DNA of 64,000 nt, taken from positions 81,964,001 through 82,028,000 of the forward strand of contig OZ231127.1 of the NCBI GenBank assembly GCA_965153355.1, read 5' to 3'. A program made the position numbers and the translations under genes. Below, one piece after another: positions 38,455 to 59,192 of the stretch. The stretch is from Flaccisagitta enflata. Lineage: Eukaryota; Chaetognatha; Sagittoidea; Aphragmophora. Position 1 is the first letter of the stretch, and each line of letters starts with the position of its first letter. The notes under the pieces were generated by a model, which was not told the DNA's origin, made no database searches, and saw only the letters and a program-made list of their open reading frames with translations.

Positions 38455-39569
38455 TTAACGACAGGTCTCTTTCCGTTTCCTATCACCCCTTAAAATTCGA
38501 TGCTCATGCGCAAAAAACAGCGCCATCTGCGTCAACAGCGTGAAAATGCCGACGACCATAATCGCAATTAAAACAAAAGTCAAAGAATTTGTCCTTTCGA
38601 GAATGAAGGCGAAAAACGCCGGGAAAAGGAGCAAAGAGACGCCACAAGCGAAGAAGAAGACGGCGGAAACGGTGATGACGTCAGAAGCGAAGGATAACTC
38701 GTGGAATATCGTCCAGATGATCACGAACCAGGCCTGTACGTGAGAGAGAGAGGGGGGGGGGGGGGAGAAGAAGAAGAAAAATTTGAAGAAGAGAGAGATC
38801 ATAAAGAGTGAGAAAACAAGTGACGCGGGGTCCCAATATGGTTGCCGATGTTTGGGCAGGGGCGGCCAACCCCCATCCACAGCCCACGCTCGATCCAAAC
38901 CCCCTTTCCACACACACACAAACACAAAATGCTTCAAATATGTCAGTTTTCCCACTTTACGACTCGTGCTTATGGACGGACTGACGGACCAACAGAGGGA
39001 TGGACAAAGCCTCTCACAGAGTTGCATGTCCTTAACTAAAAACGTTGGAAAGGAATGAAAATTTGATAAGAAGATGAATTTGAAAAGAAGGAGAATTGGA
39101 GCAGGGGAATCTGAAAAGAAGGAAAAGAAAAAGAAAAAGAAGAAAAAGAAGAAAAAGAAAAAGAAAAAGAAGAAGAAAAAGAAAATTTTACGTACCAGTT
39201 GCGGACGGGCAAGGGGCGGAAGTAGCGTTTTCTCATTGCTGAGCTGGTGCTGACGGACGGCGCGAACGGACCCAGCGGACGGACAAGCCTCTTAACAGAG
39301 TTGGTGTCACAACTAGAAAAGAAAAGAAAAGAAAAGAAAAGAAAAGGAAAAGGAAAAGAAGAAAAAAAAGAAGAAATAGAAGGTGGGTCAAGGGGAATAA
39401 AGGATGGGAATGCATGACTGGATCCAGGTATTTCCTCTAATGCGCACTCAGTAACACACTTGTCCACACTAGTCCACATTTAATAAATTGCATTTCACCT
39501 CGATGAAGACCCCCAGCAGAAATGTCAGCGCGGCTACGACAGGCAAAGCCTTGGCGAGTGCGAAGAATC
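38455..39569 (-). CDS. multi-pass membrane protein, last two exons
   Basis: Minus-strand exons 39569-39499 and 38733-38455 (stop TAA at 38457-38455), phase 0 at the junction, with acceptors CATTAAG and CTCACGTACAG and donor GAG-GTGAAA. The first exon gives a hydrophobic helix (ALPVVAALTFLLGVFIE). The second begins AWFVIIWTIFHEL, has two more long hydrophobic helices (about residues 23-47 and 53-77 of the exon) and ends with a basic tail HRILRGDRKRKETCR. It looks like the C-terminal part of a tetraspan-type protein, but I do not recognise the family. The intron contains a plus-strand HINE-like copy, and a G-run/GA tract (CT on this strand) lies directly before the second acceptor. The 5' exons were not found. 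Confidence 0.6.
38815..39041 (+). mobile_element. HINE-like element, AGTTGCG subfamily, decayed
   Basis: AACAAG; GTGAC-GCGGG-GTCCC stem; GTTGCCGATG in the motif position; core GACGGACTGACGGACC; end AGTTGCATGTCCTTAACT (39019-39036), where the outer AGTT/AACT pairs remain. Confidence 0.65.
39060..39385. repeat. (GAAAA)n polypurine tracts around a HINE-like fragment
   Basis: A-rich purine blocks at 39060-39185 and 39315-39385. Between them, GTTGCGGACGGGC...GACGGACGG...GAGTTGGTGTCACAACTAG is a short HINE-like remnant with hairpin GTTG-GTGTCA-CAAC. Confidence 0.7.
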
Positions 39570-40015
39570 CTTAATGAAATTATCATATAAACCGCTATTA
39601 TACAGTGGGCGCCATGCTGATGGTAGAAATCTTTTCTATAACGAAATCATTTCTATAAAGGAATCTTTTCTATCTAGAAAAGAATTTTAAGGCCGAATCT
39701 TTTCTTATCAAGAATCTCTCAGCTAGGAGATAAAATGACGAAGATGATGATTCGCTATGACAGTTGGGCTATTGCTTATAATGACTCATTTGATTGGGGT
39801 GTCTCTATTGACAACAATCGCGGTTAATCCCAGGCGTCGCCTTAGAATTGTGAACACATTTTCAACTATTCATTGATATTAATCATCTTATGAGGGATTG
39901 AGGGGGTGAGCAAAGTGAGTGAGTGAGCCAATGAATGTAAGAATGAAGAGAATCAATAGACAGAATTGAGATTGAACAGATAGAATTGCGATACACGATT
40001 GAACTGACAGAAATG
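39570..40015. other. no gene recognised
   Basis: Contains TTTTCTAT repeats (39630-39700) and, at 39850-39935, the GTGAGCAAAGTGAGTGAGTG dispersed repeat related to 23540. Confidence 0.4.
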
Positions 40016-42220
40016 GGATTGAAGCAACAAAATTGGGATTGAACGGTTAAGCAAACAGAAACAGCAGACAGAATCGGGAGTCAACAGACGGAATCAGAAG
40101 TAAACAGACAGAATCAGGAGTTAACAGAAGGAATCAGGAGTTAACAGACAGTCAGGAGTCAACAGACAAAATCGCGAGTCAACAGCCGGAATCGCGAGTC
40201 AACAGACGGAATTGTGAATCATCGGACAGAATCGCGAAGTCAGCAGACAGAATCCTTGAGAGTCAACAGACAAAATTATTAGGTCAATGGAGCAGAATCT
40301 GAAAGTCAACATAAGGGAATCACCCGAGTCATCAGATGGAATCGCGAGTCTAATGACGGAATCGCTAGTCTACAGAAGGAATAGCGAGTCTACAGACGGA
40401 ATGGAGTCTGGGCCAGATCAGGTCTGAACAGAATCATAGCTACAGACAGAATCGCCCAAGTCTCTGAACAGGTGCAGGTCTACAGATAGAAATTGCGATG
40501 GACGGAATCTTGGCTCGACAGACCGGAATTGCAAGGATTGGCGAACAGAATCGCGAGTTGGCAGATGGAATCGCGAGTCTACAACAAAATCGCGAGTTGA
40601 CAGATGTAATTGCGAGTTGACAGACAGAATTGCAAGTCGACAAATGGAGTCGCCAGTTGATAGACAGAATCGCGAGTCAACAGGGTATCGCGAGTCGTCA
40701 GATGGAATCGTGAGTCAACAAACAGAATTGGAAGTTGACAGACAGAACTGTGAGTCGACAGACGGAATCCCTAGTCAACAGACGGTATTGTGAGTCGACA
40801 GACTGAATTGCAAGTCAACAGACGGTATTGTGAGTTGACAAGACGGAATTGTGAGTCGGCAGATGGAATTGTGAGTCGGCAGACGGAATTGTGAGTCGGT
40901 AGATGGAATTGTGAGTCGGCAGACGGAATTGCGAGTCAACAGACGGAATTGCAAGTTGACAGACAGAATCGTGAGTTGACAGATGGAGTTGCAAGTTGAC
41001 AGACAGAACCGCAATTCTTCTTACGGAGCAACGAGTCTGGAGGCAGTCGCAGTCTGCACATACAGGGTGATTGAGAGCCTACAGATGGAATTGCGAGTCT
41101 ACAGATGGAATGGCGAGTCTACAGATGGAATCGCAAGCCTTCACACAGAATTGCAAGTCTACAGACAGAATTGCAAGTCTACAGACAGAATCGCAAGTCT
41201 ACAGACGGAATTGCAAGTTGATAGACGGAATTGCAAGTTGGCAGACGGAATCGCGAGTCGACAACAAAATCGCGAGTTGACAGATGCAATCACAAGTCAA
41301 CAGACAGAATTGTGAGTTGACAGATGGAATTGGGAGTCAACAGACGGAATCGCGATTCTACAGACGGAAGCGCGAGTAACCGACAGAATTGCAAGTCTAC
41401 AGACAGAATCCTAAGTCGACAGACGATATGGCGAGTTGACAGACAGAATTGCGATCTGACAGACGGAATCGCGAGTCGACAGACGGAATCGCAAGTCGAC
41501 AGACAGAATCGCAAGTCGACAGACGGAATCGCGAGTCGACAGACGGAATCGCGAGTCGACAGACGGAATCGCGAGTTGACAGACGGAATCCCGAGTCAAC
41601 AGACGGAATCGCGAGTCGACAGACGGAATCGCAAGTCGACAGACAGAATCGCGAGTCGACAGACAGAATTGCGAGTCGACAGAAGGAATCGCGAGTTGAC
41701 AGATGGAATTGTGAGTCGACAGACGGAACTGCAATTTGAAAGACTGAATCGTGAATCTACAGATAGAATCGCTATTCTACAGATGGAAACGCAATACTAC
41801 AGACAGAATCTACAGATAGAATTGTGAGACTACACTTGGAATCGCGAGTTGATAGATGGAATCCCGAGTTGATAGACGGAATTACAGTCAACAGACAGAA
41901 TTGCGAGTTGACAGACGGAATCGCGAGTCTACAGACAAAATTGCAAGTTTACAGAGGGAATGACAATTCTTCATATGGAATCGCGGGTCTACAGGCGGAA
42001 TCGTAAGTCGTCAGACGGAATCGCGAGCCTACAGACGGAATCCCGAGCCTACAGACGGAATTGCGAGTCTACAGACGGAATTGCGAGTCTACAGACAGAA
42101 TCGCGAGTCTACAGATGGAATCGCGAGTCTACAGACAGAATTGCGAGTCTACAGACAGAATTGCGAGTCTACAGATGGAATGGCGAGTCTACAGACGGAA
42201 TCGCGAGCCTACAGACAACC
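40016..42220. repeat. 20-bp CpG-rich minisatellite, about 105 copies
   Basis: Consensus AGACGGAATCGCGAGTCGAC. The best copies are at 41460-41700 and 42060-42200; the left third is degenerate. Nearly all variants are C-to-T or G-to-A at the CpG sites. Since 20 is not a multiple of 3, every frame reads the same 20-residue repeat, which explains the overlapping open frames on both strands; there is no support for a gene. Confidence 0.95.
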
Positions 42221-42640
42221 CAATATCCTTAACGAATCATCGATGTGTAGCGTGCAGACAATAAGCGTCCTTTTTGTAATCTTAGAATGTCACCTGCGCT
42301 ATCGTTGCATCCTATAAATAGTGGGGGGACTGCAGAGCTTCATAGGGGCAAATAAGAGAGATACACCACCCATACGGCGACCAATGTCTGGTGGAACATC
42401 TCTCTCAACAATCTGAAACGTCTGATGGACCTAAAAATGTTGAAAAAATCGCCCACATCCAGCATCTTTATCATCTATGTGAACGATCAACATTCCCTTT
42501 GAAATCGCTGCAATTTTACCTCTTTTCACTGCATATTGTAAAATGTTTTCTTTTCTATTCCTTGACAAATTGGTAAAAATCCTTGGGGCTGGTCTTGTTT
42601 GAAAGATATTAAGTAGTAGAACATAAAATAAGGAGAAGTA
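42221..42640. other. no feature recognised
   Basis: Unique stretch with short incidental frames. Confidence 0.4.
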
Positions 42641-44285
42641 GCTGATAGGGGTCCCTGTGGGGCCCTCCGGGGGTCCTCAAAGGGCCCCCAAATGACCAAA
42701 ATAGCTGAAAATGGCTAAGAAATAGGGGTTTTAGAGTTGTTTCTTCTCAAATGTTATTAGAGAGGACAAACGTTGTTGGGGAGGGAAATTCCATCTGGTT
42801 TGGAGCAACAAAAGAAAAGGTCAGGGACCCTCAGGACCTATTCAAAGAACCCCCTAGATGCTCCTAAAGGCTTAAATGAGCAAAAACAGTCAGAAATTTA
42901 AGCATTTTTATCCATTTTTGCCATCTTTGACAATGAAGGGCCTAGTTATCAGTTTAGCTTCCCTCATCAGAGCAGCAGGATTAGATAAGAAGGCTGAAGA
43001 CCCCTGATGGGCCCATCCAGAGGACCTAAAGAACTCAATAATAGCCAAAAATGACCAAATCTTGACATTATTACACTATTCTTCTTTGATACATTGTTGG
43101 ACTGTGTATGTTTACTGTTTATTGGATAGATGATTAATTGATTTATTGAATGATTGATTATTAGGTCGATTCATATGTCTGTGGGGCCCTCCCGGGTTCC
43201 TCAAAGGGCCCCCAAATAACCTAAACAGCTCATAATAGCCCAAATAATAAAAGTGTTAGAGTTGTTTCTTCTCAAATGTACCAGTTGCCCCTATGTGTGT
43301 ATGTTGATGTGTGATGGTGAGAGGGAAAAGCGGCCCGTGAGAACAAATGACTATGCTTAATAGTTTTGAGCTCTGAAGCTTAATTTGAGCATAGGTATGG
43401 ATTTAAGTCTCAAGAGCTGTGATTTAGCCCCAGGCAATTTGGACCTCAAGAGTTATGAGTTTGAAACCATGATACTGAGACTTGAGCCTTGAGGCTGGGA
43501 CCCAGGCCTCAAGGGCATTTGAGCCTCAAGGCCGGAATTTGAGCCTCGAGGAGGCCAGGGTGAGCCTCGAGGCCAAGATCCCAGAGCCTGAGGCCCAAAA
43601 TTTGAGCCTTGAGGCTGGGGTTACAGCGCCTCAGGCTGGGATTTGAACCTCAGGCTGGGATTTGAGCCTCAAGGCTGTGATTTGAGCCTGAGGAGGCTGT
43701 GATTTGGAACCTCGAAGGCTGGGATTTGAGCCTTGAGGCTAGAAGTTCAAGCCTTTAGACTGGGATTTGAGCCTCGAGGCTGGGATTTTAGCCTCAGGCT
43801 GGATTGACCTCAACGGTGGGATTTGAGACTCGAGACTGCGGTTTTGAGCCTCGAGGCTAGGAGTTATAGCCCAAGGCTGGGGTTTGAGCCTTGAGGCTGA
43901 GATTTGAGCCTCGAGGCTGGGAGTTTAAACACTCCCGAGCTGGGGTTTGAGCCTCAGGGACGGACGGGAGGAGAAGAAGGAGAAATTTCCCCTATGTGTA
44001 AGCATAGATCATCAGGACCAAAATAGCTGAAAATGGCTAAGAAACAAGGGGTTTTGGAGTTGTTTCTTCTCAAATGTTGTTGGGGAGGTAAAGATACTGT
44101 CATCTGGTGTGTGGAACATCAAAAGAAAAGGTCAGGGGCCCCTCAGGGGCCCATTCAAGGCCCCTAGATACTCCAAAAAGGCTTAAAATGGGGAAAAAAT
44201 GGCCAAAATTTAAGCAGTTTTGATGATGAAGGACCTAGTTATCTGTTTAGCTTCCCTCATCAAAGTGGCAGAACTAGAACTAGAA
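42641..44285. repeat. three diverged copies of a GGGCCC-rich dispersed repeat
   Basis: Copies at about 42641-42960, 43170-43290 and 44010-44280 share CTCAAAGGGCCCCCAAAT, TAGAGTTGTTTCTTCTCAAA and AAAAGGTCAGGG. The second is short and the third follows the minisatellite at 43380. Confidence 0.7.
43380..43960. repeat. 20-bp minisatellite GGCTGGGATTTGAGCCTCGA
   Basis: About 28 diverged copies. Related blocks are at 47690-48010 and, inverted, inside the hAT-like element at 13455-13530. Confidence 0.85.
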
Positions 44286-44289
44286 TAAA

Positions 44290-44420
44290 GCTGAAGACCC
44301 TGTAGAACCGGAGCAGTAATGCAAAAACTGCTTGGAATTCAAAAATGTGACCAACCAACCGACCGACTGACCGACCAACAGACCGACCGACATGGCAAGG
44401 TGTAGAGTTGCATGTCCAAC
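44290..44420 (+). mobile_element. HINE-like element, 5'-truncated
   Basis: GGAGCAGTAATGCAAAAACT, also seen inside the copy at 14735, then a (CGACCAAC) core and AGTTGCATGTCC. Confidence 0.6.
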
Positions 44421-44421
44421 A

Positions 44422-44645
44422 AACAAGGCCAGATCCACGGCTACCCCAGTTGTGTACGGGTGGGCAGGGGCCGTAGTTGAGGTCACCAGATCATTTGGGC
44501 AGGAGCAGAGAGGCCAAACACCACAAAAGAAAACAAAAAAGTTAAGTGTGACCAATGGACAGACCGATGGACTGACGGACCAACCAACACACAAACAGAC
44601 TGATAATGCGGGGTGTAGAGTAAAATTGCGTAGATTCAAAAAGAT
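44422..44645 (+). mobile_element. HINE-like element, decayed
   Basis: AACAAG; GCCA-GATCCA-CGGC stem; motif AGTTGTGTAC (AGTCGCGTAC after two CpG transitions); GACGGACC core; damaged end near 44640. Confidence 0.65.
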
Positions 44646-44659
44646 ACATCTTTAGATCA

Positions 44660-45050
44660 ACATCACCATTTTCTATTATGTTCATTTGCACCCAATGCCT
44701 AACTATGCATGATTATGATAGTGAGTGTGAGGAGGCAGAGCAGCCACCCTGAGGACCCTGAACCACCCTTAGTGACCACATTGAACGGACAAAGTGGGGT
44801 ACAGAGGTACATGGCACGCAACTGACAAGTGACTTAAACAGTTGCTAGCACGCATCTAAAAATTGCACCAACTTAAATTTCTAGGTTGAGTGTTCCTACT
44901 CGCAAACAAGCCCAATCGGGCAATGATGCATCCAGACTGTGTCTCTGCGAGTATTGATTTTGGCGCCAAACATGTGACATATATGGTGAGACAGATCAAC
45001 AAACAGACAGACAGGTTAAGAAGGAGGCTCTCAAAACACCTTTGTTGATC
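44660..45050 (+). mobile_element. HINE-like remnants
   Basis: An end-like segment at 44780-44870 (GGTACATGGCACGCAACT, later ACGCATCTAAAAAT) and a separate 5' end at 44905: AACAAG, stem GCCC-AATC-GGGC, motif GATGCATCC, then CAGACAGACAGG. Confidence 0.5.
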
Positions 45051-45225
45051 CTTTTACTTAGTGTAGGATCTCACTGTGGCAAAAAATAGCCAAGAAATAG
45101 TTTTTACTCAGGTGAAACGGAAAAACAGAAGGAACTGCTGGATGGACAGACCTCTTGTAGAGACATGTTCCTTATTTGATTTTTTAATCCCTTCTTTATC
45201 TAATTCTTTAGGCAACAAGGGGTTA

Positions 45226-45250
45226 CCCCCCCCCCCCCCCCCCCCCCCCC
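45226..45250. repeat. poly(C) run
   Basis: Twenty-five consecutive C. Confidence 0.95.
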
Positions 45251-45901
45251 AGGATTGTAACTTACTCTTTCAAACTGGAGGGTTACATAAATGGAAAAAC
45301 GGATACAGGTAAGTTTCGTAGTAGGGAAGATTGGGTGGCTGGACAAACTTAAGTACCAAAAAACACTTTACTTTTCCATAGCACAAGCGATGTCAATATA
45401 TATTGATACAGGGTTACAGTAGCAAGATTAAAATATAAGTATGCGCAGTAAATTGGGCATAATACCAATCAAAGCGCAAGGAGATCAAGGCAGCACAGAC
45501 CACTAAATCCCACCCTGATGAGAAATAAGCCCCTACATTACTTTATCCCACAAGTCACTTATAGACAGCAAACAAAATATTCTTTTCATACATTTTTTAT
45601 AGAGTCGCGAGACTGAAAATGAAATCACTCAGGAAATCCTATCCTCAATCTTGCTTTTCAGTAGCATTATAATTGTTATATTTTCAGTTGCGGAAAAGCA
45701 AAACTTTGATAGGCATTTTCCATGTTTGTCTGTCCGTCATTTGGCTGTCCATGATACTCACCTAGGATTGTTTGTGTGTGTCATCTGTAAAAGGAAATGT
45801 AACCCTAGCTTAAATGTTCAAGATAAATGTAAGGGTGCTGCGCAGGTAAAATATCCCAGACTGCTTGCCTTATGCTTCCCTGCGCCACCCTGTAGCAAGG
45901 G
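45251..45901. other. no gene recognised
   Basis: Unique DNA; a CTGTCCGTCATTTGGCTGTCC fragment near 45730 may be a decayed minus-strand HINE-like core. Confidence 0.35.
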
Positions 45902-46140
45902 AACAAGGCTGGATACACGGCCGATATGTAGTCGCTTGTGAGTGGGCAGGGGCAGTAATGCAGGTGAGCAGGGGTAGTATGAAATTGAGTGGGAACTGTT
46001 TGTGGCAGGAGCAGGCGTGCAATGTGCTCAAAAGTACAGAATCTAGTGGTATGCATCATCTTAATTTTCACAATCCAGAAACACAGACCAACCTTCCAAG
46101 GGACACACCCTCCTATTGAGAAGCTTAGCAAGCTACTAAA
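45902..46140 (+). mobile_element. HINE-like element, AAGC-stem variant
   Basis: AACAAG; GCTG-GATACA-CGGC stem; motif AGTCGCTTGT; no clear tetranucleotide core; end AAGCTTAGCAAGCTACTAAAAG. The motif and the end share the inverted GCTTG/CAAGC. Confidence 0.5.
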
Positions 46141-46610
46141 AGTATCCCAAGCAGCGTTCTTGCTGCAGCTTGCTGCATAGGATAATATCTCCAAAAAGAC
46201 AATCAACAAGTTAAAACTGGCTTTAATCGGAAGATCATATTGTCCAAATTGTGTTTTCAAAAATTTCTTTAACCAAATTTTCAAAAGCGATAAAAGCTAG
46301 TTGGAATGGTAAAATATATCAAGGAGCTTGCTTACTGGTTGCAACCTGCTGCAGCTTTCTGCACCCTTACTGCAGCTTGCTGCAGATTGCTGCAAAGGTG
46401 AAATATACCAGATGCAGCAGACAAATAGTTACAAAGTTCATACTGAGATCATTCAGGAAATCTCGTCCACCAAATTGTGGTCTCAATCGCCTTTTTGATC
46501 AAATTTTCAAAGTCTGTAGGACATTGCTGCAAATGTAAGGAAGCCGTAGCAAAAGCTTATTTTCATGCTGCAGATTGATGAACAAAAATTCTCTAAGCTA
46601 GTGTCAATTT
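46141..46610. repeat. TGC-rich repeat blocks
   Basis: GCAGCTTGCTGCA clusters at 46160-46180 and 46340-46400 with similar flanks (AAATATACCAGA and ATTCAGGAAATC recur), suggesting a diverged tandem unit of 250-300 bp beginning near 45840. Confidence 0.5.
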
Positions 46611-47040
46611 ACAAAATGAAAACTGTAATCACTCAAGAAATCATTACCCTCAAAATATGTTTTCCATTGTTATTCTGTAATTTCAAATATTAGGAATTTG
46701 CCACAATCAGTCCATAGTGCAGCAACTTTGTAACCACTACTTTTCTTTTGTTTCACTCTCTTTTGCACTGTTTTTTGCACACATCTATATCAATCAGCAT
46801 TACCAACCATCTTATATTGTTGTGACCAAAGCATTTATCATGTTAGATGACACTCAAAGGATCAAAAAAAGATGATAAACCCGAGTTTTGGCCAGAAATT
46901 CTTAGGTCTTGTATAGATGACATACATAGTGGAGGTGGGCGATTTTTTCAGCAACTTGGGGCACAGAAAATGATGCAGATCGTTCAAGATGTTACTACTA
47001 CAGACTTTAGTCGCCGTATGGGAAAAAAATTGGTTCTCTC
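46611..47040. other. no feature recognised
   Basis: Short incidental frames only. Confidence 0.4.
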
Positions 47041-47525
47041 CTCCCCCTGCCAAAATGACCAAAAATGACCAAAAATGAGCAAAATGAGCAAAAATGTCCA
47101 AAATGACCAAAAATGACCAAAAATGACCAAAAATAACCAAATATGATCAAAATGATCAAAATGACCAAAAATGACCAAAAATGTCCAAAATGACCAAAAA
47201 TGACCAAAAATGACCAAAAATGACCAAATATGATCAAAGATGACCAAAAATGACCAAAAATAATAGAATATGATAAATATGACCAAATAAACTTAAAAAC
47301 AATAAAATGACCAAAAATGACAAAAATGATCAAAATGACCAGAAATGAAATGATGACCAAAAATGACCAAAAATGACCAAAATGACCAAACTGACCAAAA
47401 ATGAGCCAAAATTGACCAAATCAAAATGACCAAATGACCAAAATGACCAAAAATAACCAAAAACTGTAAAATGATCAAAATGACCAAAATGACCAAAATG
47501 ACCCAAAATGATCAAAATGACCAAT
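47041..47525. repeat. (AAAATGACC)n minisatellite
   Basis: Units of 9-10 bp; the minus-strand F/W/I/V-rich frames are translations of it. Confidence 0.9.
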
Positions 47526-47689
47526 AGTCACCAAGCGTTAGATGGTCAGCCCAGTGCCCGTGCCTGCCTAAGTAGGTGTGGTTGAAGTTGAGAGGGGAGC
47601 AGGGCAGCGGCCCCGAAGGGTCGTGATGCTCCACCACACATATGGGGATTTCTCCTTCTCCTCCTCCTATCTCACTCCGTCCTCACCTC

Positions 47690-48012
47690 AATCCCAGTCA
47701 CTTGAGGGCTAGATTCCAATCTCGAGCCCAAATCAGTCTTCAGGCTAATCCCAGCCTCAAGGCCCAAATCCTAGCCTCAGGAGGCCGAAATCCTAGCCTG
47801 GGAAGCTGAGATTTGGAGCCTCAAGGCAGGAGATCCTGGGCAGCCTGGGCTACGACGTTGAGGCTGAGGTGGGCTCTAAGGCTAATCCAAGGCTCAGGAG
47901 GCTAAATTTAAACCTTGAGGCTAATTTGACCTTGAGGCAGGTTGAGCCTCAAGACTGGGATTTGGGCCTCGAGACTAGGATTTGGGCCTCAAGACTGGGA
48001 TTTGAGGGGGGC
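47690..48012. repeat. GGCTGGGATTTG-type minisatellite, second block
   Basis: GAGGCTAATCC and CTCAAGACTGGGATTTGGGC units related to 43380-43960. Confidence 0.75.
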
Positions 48013-48084
48013 GAAGAAAGGAAGGGAGGAGGAAGAAAGGAAAATCCCCCATATGTGAGAAAGCATAGTCTCTGACTTATGGGA

Positions 48085-48410
48085 GCCACTTAAAATGACC
48101 AAAATGACCAAAAATGACCAAAAATGACCAAAATGACAAAAATGACCAAAATGATCAAAATGACAAAATGACCAAAAATGACCAAAAATAACCAAAAATA
48201 ACCAAAAATTACCAAAAATTACCATAAATGACCAAAAATGACAAAAAATGACCAAAAATGACAAAATTGATCTAAAAATGACCAAAAATGACCCAAACTG
48301 ACCAAAACCCAATAAAATGACCAAAATGACCAAAATAGCCAAAATGACCAAAATAATAAAATGACCAAAAATGACCAAAAGTACTAAAAGCAACCAATAA
48401 TTCCCAAAAA
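48085..48410. repeat. (AAAATGACC)n minisatellite, second block
   Basis: Same unit as 47041-47525. Confidence 0.9.
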
Positions 48411-48579
48411 CAACAAAAAAATAATCAAAAAATAACTCCAGACGACCAAAAAAAGACATAAAAAAAAGCAAGTGTTACGGACCGACAAACAGACCGACAA
48501 ACAGACCCAAACCGACAAACCGACGGAGCGGGTTGTGAAATCGCGTGACAAAAAGAAAAATAAGGGACAAAAAAAGCTC

Positions 48580-48792
48580 AAAGAAGGCCGGATACGCGGC
48601 TACCGAAGTCGCGTGCGGGTGAGCAGGGGGCCATATTGGTCACCGGGCCATTGGGCGAGGAGCAGAGTCGAAGTAATAAAATCATAAAAAAAAGTAAAGT
48701 GTGACCGACGGACCAACCGACCGACCAACCAACCGACCGACCGACCGACGGACAAAGCGGGTTGTAGAGTCGCGTGCACGCGACTGAAAAGA
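48580..48792 (+). mobile_element. HINE-like element, AGTCGCG subfamily, next to an exon
   Basis: 5' stem GCCG-GATACG-CGGC (48587-48600); motif AGTCGCGTGC (48607-48616); (CGAC)n core; perfect palindrome AGTCGCGTGCACGCGACT (48768-48785). The motif is an exact match to the hairpin arm. It ends about 25 bp before the first SPEF2-like acceptor. Confidence 0.8.
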
Positions 48793-48813
48793 AAAAATCT
48801 AAATGTCCTCCAG

Positions 48814-56904
<8,091 letters not shown>

Positions 56905-57450
56905 TCATTAGCAATGAATCTTTTTAGCTTTTATGGGTCACACACAACTGAGAATAGCTGTGATTGGTTCGAATGAAATACCAACGAGACCACCAAAGGC
57001 TCTCTTTCTTGAGAAAGACGGGCTGTCGTCAAATTGTCGGTTTACCTCAAAAAATGGTGTAGTTTGCCTATAAATAAGCTCCAAAGGTGAAAAATATGAC
57101 AAAATGCTCATTCCGGAGCCTATATGCTCGATCAGGGCCAGGGGCGGTAAGGGATCCCGCCAGATTTCGCCATTTTTGACCTCAGAAACAGATTCTACGG
57201 GTCAAAAACCTTTAGATATCAATCCTCAAATCGCCTGTCATATTCCATCGACATTCTGGACTCCCCCGTGTTCTACAGGACTTTGTCCCCTTTGGGACCG
57301 CTGCCTAAAAGGTACCCCCTTTCACCGCCAAATTAACGCCCATTGAGTCTCACTGACCCACACCGTGCTCCAGATCCCACCATCCCGAAAAATAAGTAAA
57401 AAGTCCCCTTCATCCATTCACCAAAACCGGGTCTGTCTGTCCGTTTAAGC
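56905..57450. other. no gene recognised
   Basis: Holds the second copy of the GTGTTCTACAG dispersed repeat at 57255-57320. Confidence 0.4.
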
Positions 57451-57998
<548 letters not shown>

Positions 57999-59192
57999 AG
58001 ACAAATGAATTTGAAACTGATTATCTATCTAGCGTATGGCACTAAATTCTAAGAACCATTAGTAATTATCAACAGATTTCCAAATCCTTTGACACCTAAA
58101 TGACTCCGGCTTTTCAAAGATGTTAATCTGAGTATCTGCCGAATTAAAATCAAATCCAAATTTCAGTGAAATTTTGTTTTTACAGTCCCAAAAAAGTTCG
58201 TATCACAAAATCGATTTGCGGGAAGAGAGGCAGCAACGATAACACTTATGCACATGAAAAATAGATCAACGAATAATGAATGAATGAATAGATTAACGGA
58301 TGAATGAAAGGATGAATTGATGAAAGAAAAGGTGAATGAGTATTTAATGAATGAGTATTTAATGAATGAAAATTGGAATCGTGATTTGAAGATAACAGGC
58401 AAAAGTGCTTCACATAGCAAATTCAACTTATCATTAAAATTAATTCTAATGTTTTCTCTTATCTATTTTTTAATAGGGATATAGTTTATTTTAAAATTTG
58501 AATTAAAGCATATCTATAGGACACTCTTTATTAAAAATATTATCATATAAAACATTGTACAAATGAAATCTATATATTTCTATAATTTTTTTTTTTCTTC
58601 ATTAATGATTAAGCTATTTTAAAATTAAAAAAAATTTTTTGAATGATATTGAAATATACATATTGAAACAATATTCCCAACTTTTGCTATCTGAAGCACA
58701 CATATTTTAAGTGCTGCTAACGGGCAACGACGCGTCAACAGTCTTTTTGGCTATCGGGTGGTTTCAGCACAGATCAGTAAAACTGAAAACCCTCAAAAAA
58801 TAGAATTTGCTCTTTTTTGGTGTAAAGGTACCCCTTGGGAAGTTATTCAAGAATCCTGAATATTTTTACTCTTGGACCCATATTTTGGGTTTTATGGGGG
58901 TTTGAAATTTTGACCCCCAGGGGTACCCCCGAAACATTAAATAGCCATATCTCAGCCATTTTTTGTGATAAAAAGACAATTTTGGTGTCAATCTTCTTGT
59001 ATTAACTCAAAGAATCGACTGGGAAAAAATTTTGAACCAAAGATAATCATTTTGGGTTTTTTTACCCCTAGGAGTAACATTTGGGAGTACCCCGGGGTAT
59101 AGCTGAAAATGGGTGGTAGAGCCAATTTTGGAGAATTTTGGTATTTTTAGTTAAAATTATTGAAAATGGCCTTACTACCCATTTTTGGCCCT
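57999..59192. other. intergenic, with a solitary foldback end
   Basis: GAATGAAT-like repeats at 58275-58375. At 58683-58715, CCCAACTTTTGCTATCTGAAGC matches one end of the foldback element at 11691. No gene seen. Confidence 0.45.

Noticed and set aside
41324-41827. Arg/Ser/Thr repeat protein of 167 residues
   Set aside because: 20-bp minisatellite gives the same repeat in every frame; CpG decay makes changes without regard to codons.
47007-47524. Minus-strand Phe/Trp/Ile-rich frames suggesting membrane proteins
   Set aside because: They translate the (AAAATGACC)n minisatellite.
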